Shown here piece after piece: positions 33,081 through 42,060 of a stretch of DNA of 64,000 nt. The DNA is taken from assembly GCA_014529385.2 (NCBI GenBank), contig CM043963.1, positions 3,599,001-3,663,000 on the forward strand, in the 5' to 3' direction. The notes beneath the pieces were generated by a model, which saw only the letters and a program-made list of their open reading frames with translations, did no database searches and was not told the DNA's origin. This DNA comes from Adiantum capillus-veneris. Taxonomy: Eukaryota; Streptophyta; Polypodiopsida; Polypodiales; Pteridaceae. Each line of letters opens with the position of its first letter. The first letter of the stretch is position 1. A program made the translations under genes and the position numbers.

Positions 33081-33395
33081 ATGAGAAAACAAAAACAACG
33101 GGTTGAAATCGAGGAGAAAGCAAAAAATCTATATCAGAAAAAGTTGAAAGAAATTGAAAGTGAAATCAAAGAAACAACCGTGAAAACTGGAGTATCCATT
33201 CTGGTTGATAAAAATTTTGAGCCTATTAATGCCGCATTGGAAGCCTACCAAGCAGGATTTAAAGCATACCAAAACATGAAAAACAAATGGAAAAACTATC
33301 CTTCACCAGACATGGAAGCAGCTAAGCTAGAAGCTTATCAAAATTTAGTAAGAATCATGCAAGAAATGCTGGAAAAACAAAAACCCAAAGCTTGA
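33081..33395 (+). pseudogene. Lys/Glu-rich Gag-Pol linker of E
   Basis: This 104-codon reading is highly charged and probably helical (RVEIEEKAKNLYQKKLKEIE). It contains an A-L-E-A-Y-Q-A-G-F-K-A-Y-Q repeat. It lies between the knuckles and the protease and is in the frame of the second half of Gag. I do not recognise a domain. About 600 bases of further decayed linker follow to the protease. Confidence 0.5.
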
Positions 33396-34012
33396 AAGTA
33401 TCGCAAAACCTGAAGAGCTTGTGGTAAGAGACACTATATAAAAATTCGATGCGGTGGCAGAAACCCACCTTGAAACAAAAGAACCAGAGCTTATAGTGTC
33501 CGACAGCGAAGATGCCTTAGACGGAATTCCATTCGTAGAGGAAAACTGGCCAGGACACTTATCGAAAAAAGTTAGAGAGATCAATGATGAGAGCCTAACT
33601 CTAAAGTCAACTCCTATAGAGGAAGTCTAGTTGGATAACCTACCTTCTGATGTAAACATCGATGTGCAATCCTTGTACGGGGATTGCGGATCTGAAGCTT
33701 AAGGGAATGTCAAAACCATTGACCTTGAAAACATTACCCTCTTACTTGGGAGATGACGAAGATGAATCCATAATATGTAAGACCACGAAAGTAAAAAGAG
33801 TTGAATAGACCCTAGAAGTAGACAACATTCATTCAATCATGTCTACACCCATCCAATGCACTCTTACTTTGGGAGAATTGTTAAAACTCATATCATACTT
33901 ATGGAATGATCTACAGAAAACCCTAGAGAAGGTGGGGATAACGGGGTTAATCTTGAAGAATTTGGAAATTTTGAAAAATGAAATGGACAAGAAAGGGATT
34001 TGATCTGTTCCC

Positions 34013-34507
34013 ATGAACAAAGACGGAGAATATTATGAAGGGGAAGAAGGAAACACCACACTCCCAGTGAAATATAATGACATTGAAACCATGGCAATAC
34101 TAGATAGTGGAGATGGCATAGCCATAGCCACTAAAGCAGTATGGAAATCCTGGGGACAGCTAGCCATTAGACAAACTCGAATGAAATTGCAATTGGCTGA
34201 CGGACACGTTGAGAGACCTTTAGGGCTGCTTGAAAAAGTGATAGTTAATTCTTGTGGAATTGAATATCAACACACTTTTGCCATAGTAGAATTTGGGAAA
34301 AAACTCAACTATGAAATCATATTGGGAAGACCTTTCATGCGACAGGTACAGCTTATCCAACATTGGAGAAACAATTATATGTACTTGAAGCAAGTGGGAT
34401 TTATAACAAGATTAAACCTAAAAGATCACACTTATAGAGATGTCTTAAAAACACCCATACAAGAGTTTGATTCAGTCTCTTCGTCTGAAACTAAGCTTCC
34501 ATCCTAG
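34013..34507 (+). pseudogene. pol: Retropepsin PR1 of element E
   Basis: The 164-codon reading has the retropepsin active site A-I-L-D-S-G-D-G-I-A-I (residues about 27-37) and the C-terminal I-I-L-G-R-P-F-M (about 104-111). W-K-S-W-G and R-P-L-G-L-L-E blocks between them match the protease of G (W-E-T-M-G, K-P-I-G-M-L-E). The usual third small residue after D-S-G (A) is D here. It would process the polyprotein as a dimer. Confidence 0.85.
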
Positions 34508-34531
34508 TTAAACAAAGACACTCCTATTTGG

Positions 34532-35479
34532 ATGTGTGGAGGTTCAGAAAATGGAAGCTTAAGACGAGAAGAATGTATCCTAGAAAGGGACTGCACAGAC
34601 GAAGCCTATGTACCTGAACCCTTTCCAGAGCATTTGTTTGAGCCATTCGAGTGGACTCAAATTTTAGCGACAATGGATGTATGTGTGAATACGTCTATGC
34701 CTACTCAATTTTGCAATGAGGATGGCTACGACATAATTCCCATCCAAATGATTTCAATCCTCAACATTGAAGACCAAGATGAGGAACCCAAGGACTTAAT
34801 GAAATCTCAACAAGTCTTTTTAGACCTCTATTACGATGCAACTGATGAGTTAGATGAACACTCAACTACCTCAGAAGGTTCGAGGTCAGAAAAAGAGCAT
34901 ATGAGAGCTAATCTACTCTTAAAAGGAGGGGAGGAAAAGTTTTTTGACTTTCCAAACCAGAAATGAAGAAGAAAAAAATGGTATAGACGAAAAACAGACA
35001 CAAGAAACGTGAAAACATGACCTATGCCATCCGTCTCTAGTAGAACATTTTTCCAGCTGCAGATAGATACAAGTGATTGTGTCAAGGACAAAATAATTGG
35101 TAGATATCATTCAAATAAAAATTCAAAAATGTCTCAAACATCGAGAAAAACAAGGAAGGCAAGCAAACCCACAGGATAAGAAACCAGTCATGACCAGAGT
35201 CAAGCAGAAAAAGAAATATCAAGAGTTGAAAAAAGCTCTAAAGAAGATATACACAACCGAAATGGAAACCACGGAAGAGGATGGTAAGGATGTAATGAGC
35301 GTTCCATCCCATTACAAAAAGTATACTCTCTAAGATCGAAAAATCATAGTCGAACAACCTATTAGGGAACTACAAAAACAGGGCGAGTCTTACGAAGGGC
35401 CCAAAAATGCTAAAAAGATAGACTTGGCTGACCAGGAGAAGAGCCTAGATTGGCTTACATTGCGAATGACCTAACAGAA
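34532..35479 (+). pseudogene. pol: PR-RT linker of E
   Basis: The readings 34532-34966 and 35097-35333 are acidic and then basic, with no motif I know. They occupy the place between protease and RT where non-chromoviral plant Gypsy elements carry a long spacer. Several stops separate the pieces. Confidence 0.45.
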
Positions 35480-36379
35480 GAAGAAGATCTCTTGCTAAGA
35501 TTTTTAAAGGAATATCGAGATATCTTCGCTTGGTCTTACAAGGATCTCAAGGGTGTTGATCCGGAAATCTGTCAACAATGAGAGATGATGTTAGTAGACA
35601 AAGGCCATACACGTATAATGAAACATTTGCCAAGAAGATAAAAGAAGAGATTGAAAAACTAAAGGAAGCCAAATTCATTACAAAATTGAACACACAGATT
35701 GGGTGTCTCCAATTGTGGTAGTCCCCAAGAAGAATGGAAAATTACGAGTGTGTGCTAATCTCAAGAAGGTGAATGCATCTACCATTAGAGACAACTTTCC
35801 TCTTCCAATCACTAAGCATGTTTTAGAACGAGTTGTAGGAAAAGAAGCTTAGAGCTTCTTAGACAGCTTTTCGGGATACAATCAACTCTTGGTTGACCCA
35901 AAAGATCAGCATAAAATTGCTTTTGCAATAGAATGGGGTATATTTGCCTATCAGGTTATGCCATTTGGGTTAACTAATGCTCCAGTCACATTTGAAAGGT
36001 TGATGAACCATAGAAATTCTTAGAAGTATGTATGGATGATCTATGTGTACATTCATCAATCCGGGCTTATCATTTTGAACACCTCAAAAAGGTATTCAAA
36101 AAATGTAGACTTTATAGGATTTGCTTAAATCCTGAAAAGTGCACATTCATGGGTAGACAAGGAAAAATTCTTGGACATATAGTGTCTAAAAATGGCATAG
36201 CTACTGATATTGAGAAGATTCATGTCATTGCTAATTTGCCTAGACCAACAACAGTCAAGGGGGTACAAGCCTTCATGGGGCATTGTGGATATTACCGACA
36301 GTTCATCTACATGTATACTATGATTGCAAAACCCATGTATAGCTTCATTACACACTTTGAATGGACCGAGGCATGTTAA
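35480..36379 (+). pseudogene. pol: Reverse transcriptase of E
   Basis: The domain is collinear but broken. The fingers are at 35500-35830 (D-I-F-A-W-S-Y-K-D-L, W-V-S-P-I-V-V-V-P-K-K-N-G-K, R-V-C-A-N-L-K-K-V-N). The palm follows at 35930-36030 (Y-Q-V-M-P-F-G-L-T-N-A) and then V-C-M-D-D-L-C-V-H at about 36026. Relatives have Y before M-D-D, so the Cys is probably a TAT-to-TGT change. The thumb (G-Y-Y-R-Q-F-I) ends at 36310. Frames change at least twice before the catalytic site. Confidence 0.85.
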
Positions 36380-37027
36380 GAATTCTTCATGAAGCTTAAG
36401 CAAGCTCTCACCTCAGCACCAATATTGAAAGCACTAGATTGGAATAAGGTATTCCACGTACATGTAAATGATTCCAATTTTACTATCGGTTGTATACTAG
36501 CTCAACCAAGAGACAGGAAAATTGACTTTCCTATTTCTTATGCTAACCGACAATTGAACATGGCGGAAAAGAATTACACCACCACCGAAAGAGAAAGATT
36601 AGGAATGATCTATGCCGTTAAAAAGTATAGACATTACCTATTTACCAACAAGTTTGTGTTCTTTGTGGACCACCAAGCTTTATTGTATTTGGTCAACAAG
36701 CCATGTAGCACAGGAAGAATAGTGAGATGGTTCATCATTCTTTTAGAATTCGATTTCACTGTGGTTGTAAAGAAGGGCACTACACATCAACGAGCAGATC
36801 ATTTGTCAAGGATTGTTTCAGGAGAATCACCTAAAGGGGTAGATGATGATCTACCAGATGCCTATTTGTTCTCTGTGGAAATGATACCTAGATGGTCGGA
36901 AAACATTGTGTCATTGATGACAATAGCTCAAGTGGATTCACAAATACCACTTCCTATCACAATCAAATTAATCGAGCAATTGGCTACGTATCCATTGCTA
37001 GCTGGTAGGCTATACAAAAGAAATTGA
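36380..37027 (+). pseudogene. pol: RNase H of E
   Basis: Same frame as the RT C-terminal part after one TAA at 36377. The motifs are F-H-V-H-V-N-D-S-N-F-T-I-G (an Asp/Asn change at the first acidic site), Y-T-T-T-E-R-E-R-L and F-V-D-H-Q-A-L-L-Y-L. The end of the domain is G-T-T-H-Q-R-A-D-H-L-S-R. An acidic linker with G-V-D-D-D-L-P-D-A follows, leading to the first zinc-finger-like copy of the integrase. Confidence 0.85.
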
Positions 37028-37345
37028 GAAGGGATATTTCTCTTATGCATTAATCCTAAAGAAAAAGAACAGTATCTAAGTCAAGCACATGTTACCATAG
37101 TATGACTTCACTCTGCGGAAGACCAAACTATGTAACAAATCTTGAGACTTGGAGTATTTTGGCCGACTATGAGGAGAGATGTTAGATCTTTTGTAAAGGA
37201 TTGTCAAAAACAAACACCCATACCTCATGTAACATTGTTTCAAATGTCACATGTTCCTAAGTGGAGTAACTATCTAGTTACTTACTTATCAAGTCGAACA
37301 TTTACTGAGAATATGAGTAAACACCGTCAAAGAGCAATTGAAATT
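37028..37345 (+). pseudogene. Extra integrase zinc-finger-like segment of E
   Basis: The series from R-L-Y-K-R-N (37005) through L-L-C-I-N-P-K-E, Q-A-H, H-S-A-E-D, L-G-V-F-W-P-T-M-R-R-D-V-R-S-F-V-K-D-C-Q parallels, block by block, the true integrase N-terminus that follows (L-Y-R-R-G, L-R-L-C-A-N-K-N-E, Q-A-H, G-H-F-S-S-E, A-G-I-W-W-P-T-L, Y-V-R-R-C-D). The two are about 300 bp apart. It reads as a diverged duplication of the HHCC domain. It contains at least three stops. Confidence 0.6.
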
Positions 37346-38560
37346 GAAGCAAGAGACTCTGCTCTTACTGGGAACCAATTGTATCGGAGAGGTAAGGATC
37401 AACATTTGCGTCTTTGTGCAAATAAAAACGAGTATATTCCGATTACAGGACAAGCACATGCTAGATTAGCTGGAGGTCACTTTTCTAGTGAGACCACCGC
37501 AAGAGCAATCTTAATGGCAGGCATATGGTGGCCAACACTTTTTACAGATGCCAAAGAATATGTTCGAAGGTGTGATGCTTTTCAACAAGCAAAAATGCCA
37601 ACACGTGTAGATAGCATGCCCTTAAGACCAATGATGGGGGCTAGAGCTTCCGCAAAATGGGGTATAGATTTTGTTGGGCCAATATAGCCACCTGCTTATA
37701 GAACCCAAGCGCAGTATATCATTGTAGCTACAGACTATTTGACCAAGTGTTATGAGGCTAAAGCAACTCAAAAGAATGATGCCAGAACCACTGTTGCATT
37801 CTTATATGAGTATGTATTCACGAGATATGGACTCCCAATAGAAATTGTCAGTGATCGGGGAACTCATTTCCTCAATGAGGTAATCAAGTATTTGCTTAAT
37901 GAGTTTGTGGTTATTCATAACAAATCGGCTCCCTATCACCCACAAGCAAACGGACAATCTGAACATACGAACAAAATTCTTAGCTTGGTGCTGACTAAAG
38001 TGGTTAGTTCAGGAAGGACAGACTGGGAAATGAATCTCCGTGCTACTCTATGGGCTTACCGAGTTTCATTCAAAACAGCTTTAAATGCTACACCCTTTAA
38101 CCTTGTTTATGGTCTTGATGCCATACTTCCAATAGAATTTCTATTGCCGACATTAAGGGTAGCACAGGATCTTGAGTGGACTGGACATGAATTGTCAGAA
38201 AGACTTGAAGGTTTGGAAAAGCTTGACGAGCAAAGGCTAACTGCTATAGCTCACATCTATGCACAAAAGCGGAAACAAAAACAGTTTTTTGGTTCCCACT
38301 TAATCACAAAAATATTCAAGAAAGGGGACTTAGTTTTAGTCTATTCCCTTAAGCAACACATTCCCAAGTTTAAGAAAAAGGGAAACGGACCGTTAATCAT
38401 TGAAGATGTATCTCCAAGTGGAGCAGTAAAATTGTCCACCCTAGATGGTGAACCAATGGCTAATTGGATTAGTGGATGCCGTTTAAAGAAATACAATTTT
38501 CCGCTAACCAATGAATTGCTAGAAAGAATGCGTGCAACCAAACAAAGGAAGATTAAATGA
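37346..38560 (+). pseudogene. pol: Integrase of E
   Basis: The N-terminal zinc finger has H and H in Q-A-H-A-R-L-A-G-G-H but C-D-A-F where C-x2-C is expected, so one Cys is lost. The catalytic core shows D in W-G-I-D-F-V-G-P and, after a TAG at 37685, D in I-V-S-D-R-G-T-H and E in N-G-Q-S-E-H-T-N. The C-terminal part has G-D-L-V-L-V-Y, G-P-L-I-I-E and W-I-S-G-C-R-L-K-K-Y, a plain SH3-like tail with no chromodomain. Confidence 0.88.
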
Positions 38561-39153
38561 CAGCAGGTTATTGGTGAAGCCCAAGAGGAAGCTCGACTTC
38601 GGGTACTCAAACGAAAGCTGCCCTCAAGAATCAACAAATACCGATTCCCATCAACACTCTAGAAATAGATGACCGACAATGGGAATTACCTAAAGATGCA
38701 GTTCCAACAAGTGATGATTGGTTAGACAGAATGGACTTGCGCATCAAAGTACAGCTCAACAATCATAGCACCAATGCTTTGGTCGACACAGGAGCTTTGG
38801 TCGACACAGGAGCTAGAGTAAATGCAGTAAGTCATTCCACGTACAGAAAGGCAACAAGTCAAGCATTGACAGCAAGAATAGCGACAATCAAAGGATGCAA
38901 CAAGAACCCAACCCCAACATTGGGAGTAGTCAACTTGAACGTGATAGTACATGGATGTTCATGTCCTCATCAGTTTGTATGCTTACCAGATGAACACATG
39001 AATGAGACGATAATCCTTGGAATTCCCTGGATGCGGACATACAAAGCAGTACCAGATTGGGATACAAATCAGCTAAAGCTATCACCTAAAGGTGGGCAAC
39101 TCATTATTCCAATTGCACCAAGCAAGGAGGAATGGAAAAGAAGCAATCAGTAG
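38561..39153 (+). pseudogene. Second retropepsin-like domain (PR2) after the integrase of E
   Basis: In a different frame from the integrase, a reading of at least 140 codons (Met 38731 to 39153, extending upstream without a start) carries N-A-L-V-D-T-G-A, a classical aspartic-protease active site, and 82 residues later I-I-L-G-I-P-W-M, the matching ILG motif. The spacing and order fit a complete retropepsin fold. An 18-bp tandem duplication repeats the active site (D-T-G-A-L-V-D-T-G-A). PR2 resembles PR1 only in these motifs. Its position after integrase is not the standard Gypsy order. It might be a captured domain or a duplicated protease. Confidence 0.78.
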
Positions 39154-39653
39154 ACCAAACCACGAAGTAGTCAATCTTCTTAGTCCCCTCGATAAGCAAA
39201 TGCTACAAGTAGCATGCAAGAAGTCAGGCAAATTTGGGTACCAAAAGCACAGCTTAAGGATAAACTGATTCAGATATGGGTGCCTAAAACTTCACCGACA
39301 AAACAAAAGAAGGTTCCAAGGGTTAAAACACAAAGATGAGCATCTCCAAGCATGCAACCTAGCATGAAATTGGTTTGGAAGAAAAAGGAGCACTTATCTT
39401 CTCCACAAACCATAAAATCAATCAAGCAATGGCGAGTTAAGTCTCAAAAGACTCCACCACACCATACAGCACCAAGCAGACCAAGCTACCAATGGCGAGA
39501 AAAAGCTCAACAATAGTCAAAAATGCTACCAACAGCTCAAACAATCCGTGTGCTGAAGCATCCTGATGATACAATAAAACAGAGAGCACAAAAGCTACAA
39601 GATTTGAAGACATCAGCAGCAAACCTCTACATCAGAAACCCTTGAGTTAATTA
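39154..39653 (+). pseudogene. W-V-P-K-motif tail after PR2 of E
   Basis: The PR2 frame continues past a TAG with two copies of Q-I-W-V-P-K (39229-39246 and 39274-39291), followed by a Lys/Ser/Gln-rich stretch without recognisable domain. Element G has four W-[VI]-P-K motifs in the same place relative to its protease, which argues that this tail is a real family feature. Confidence 0.55.
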
Positions 39654-40702
39654 CTCAAGACTCGGCCCTTGCACAACATATTGGTTTGAATTGCATTGAT
39701 CTTCATAGCATGGTAGAGCCAACCTCAGCTATGCACAGATACGATTGCCAACCCATACACACAATCGTCCCGTAGTACGCCATCTAGGAGGGGTGGAGGG
39801 GCTCTAAGTATTAAGTAATTAAGGGCAATGTTTGAAGAGGGAGAAAAAAAGTTCGATATTAACGTGTGATTTTTTGCCAAATTACCTAATAATGCCCTTA
39901 TAATATATTATCAAGAAAAATTCATTGATAATATCTTCCCGAAGAGTGTAAATAGTGTATATACTATTAGAAAATCATCAAAAAAGGTCCTTTTTGGATA
40001 TTTTTTATCATTTTTATTGATAATAAAGCTTAGAAATAGAAGAATCCAACAAAAAACAATAAAGCTGTGTTTTTCAATGGATTTTCTTAATTATTGTATT
40101 TTCACTGTACTTTTTTATAGCATTTTGCTATTTTCTTTGATTTTTTCAAATAAATAGGTCAAAATCAATAATAAATAGCAAGGAAGCTCAGACGGAAAAA
40201 CATAAGACACGATGGTGATCACAAAGACAAGGTGGACAGGCACAAAAATTTCAATGAAATTAGAAGATGGAAGCGGGAAGCCTAAATTAGGCGGCAAAGC
40301 CTACTTTTGCAAAATTCTTGCAGAATTTGGGGAAAATTGGTTTGGGAAGTCCGGGTATAGATATCCAAGGTAGGCTAAAACCACATCATTTCCACTTGTA
40401 GCCTTTACAGAGAGAGATTTCGACCTCTTTCGTGCGACTTTTCCGGAGTCCACAGTTGATCGTTTTGGGCGCCGTCTCACACAAGACATGAGGGGTAAGT
40501 TCTTTACTCGTCAATGATCCATTTTGTACGGCCGTTAGCTAGTCTAAAGCCCTTAAAAAAACCCTAGAAATCGAGCAGTGCACGAAGACTACGACAAAAA
40601 AATGACCATAGCGACCTGTCAGCTCTACCAAATCAGATGGGATTTGAACCATAGCATCCCCTAACATAATAGAACCTTCCTATATCATCAGTGGACCATT
40701 CA
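39654..40702 (+). other. Noncoding, AT-rich part of E with a purine tract
   Basis: AGGAGGGGTGGAGGGGC (39787-39803) looks like a polypurine tract but is not followed by a copy of the 5' LTR. Several AATAAA words occur at 40020-40160. A strong splice-donor match, GGTAAGT, lies at 40494-40500 after an ATG. No ORF is recognised. Confidence 0.5.
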
Positions 40703-40872
40703 GCAGGGGTCGAGGGGGTTCCCAGTAGAAAATCTAGGTTTTTGACAGATGCCAAAATTTTGATCTGACTCCACAGATAGCTTGCCGGCAGGGGTCAAGG
40801 GGGTTCCCAGTAGAAAAGCTAGGTTTTTGGCAGATGCCAAAATTTTGATCTGACTCCACAGATAGCTTGCCT
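40703..40872. repeat. 85-bp tandem duplication in E
   Basis: GCAGGGGTCGAGGGGGTTCCC begins at 40703 and its near-identical copy (GCAGGGGTCAAGG...) at 40788. Both run through CCAAAATTTTGATCTGACTCC to ATAGCTTGCC. Confidence 0.9.
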
Positions 40873-41258
40873 ATGAGGTCCATATACAATGTATATGATT
40901 GGTTTAGTGAATATGATTGGTTTAGTGAAATCAATCAAGCAAAGCCCTCGAAAAGCAGAAAACATGTCGAAGGTAACAAAGCATCAAATTTGATATACGG
41001 GGTCAAACTGACTCCAAATGAGCCAGAATTGGACAAGTTGTTTCACGACTATGTTGCGAACAAGTCCAAAGCCTCAAAGTTGATTGACCAACCCAACGGG
41101 GCAGTGTAGTCACATAAAACAGTGATTTCAGAGTCGACAAAGCACAAAGTGATGTCAGCATGACCAAACTTGACCAAGTTCAATTTAGGACTTGTTTTAG
41201 GTGTATAGAATATGTCTAGATCAAAAGTTGTAAGTTTTACAAAGAATTTGTCACTATT

Positions 41259-41858
41259 GTAAATAATCATGATTATTTACTTTTGCATCATTTTTTATTG
41301 GAAATTGTCACATCACCCCACCTATCATGTGTGCATACCTAATACATGCCAAAAATCAAGTATGAGCCAAAATGAGGATTTATAACTTGGAAAATTGTCA
41401 AAAAACGCAAAGAAGTCTTTGCAAGCCAATTTTTGGGTTATGGACAACATTTCTTGATCCCAATTACCTCATATCTCATACATAGGTTCTATACAATGCC
41501 TAGAACCAAGTTGTACCAAAAAATGTTGATTTTGGTAGAAAAGTTAATAATCGTCATTATTTACTTTTTAGCCAAAATTGGGGAGTTTTGATATTTTGCC
41601 ATCATACATCCAAAGTACATGATGTGTTAAGCCCACTAGCCAAGTTTGAACAAATTTAGAGCTCAAAATCTCAAATTTCCTTTATATCTACTGTTTCAGA
41701 GACATAAAGCCAAAATCTAGTACCATTTCACTCTATGCATCCAAATGAGCCCATAATTCACACAGAGTATGTACTTGGTATATACTTCAAGCCTATGAAG
41801 CCAAAATTGCAAAAAGTTGAAAAAAAATACTCAGCTGTGAATAATCGCGATTATTAAC
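41259..41858. repeat. Second palindrome array of E (3' part)
   Basis: The same palindrome as in the 5' leader occurs at 41259-41280, 41543-41564 (one arm base changed) and 41837-41858. Centres are 284 and 294 bp apart. The block AAGCCCACTAGCCAAGTTTG (near 41620) matches the AAGCCCACAAACCAAATTTGG-type block of the 5' array, so both arrays come from one repeat. Confidence 0.85.
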
Positions 41859-42060
41859 TTTGGTTGCAAAAATTTGTTTTGACTTTACAGTTTGTTCCTT
41901 GCATGTTTTTATGCATCTATGCTTGTTCAGAAATTGATTTGAAGCAAATTGGACCAAAATTGTCAGCATTTCAGACTAAAGGACATTTCATAGAAAATTC
42001 AGACAAATCTGCTAACTTTGCACTCTATTCACTGAACAGGAGCCATGCAAGCAGCAGAGA

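Noticed and set aside
39787-39803. Purine tract as the PPT and 3' end of element E
   Set aside because: The bases after it do not match the 5' LTR of E, and the palindrome array of E continues further right. It may be an internal or old PPT.
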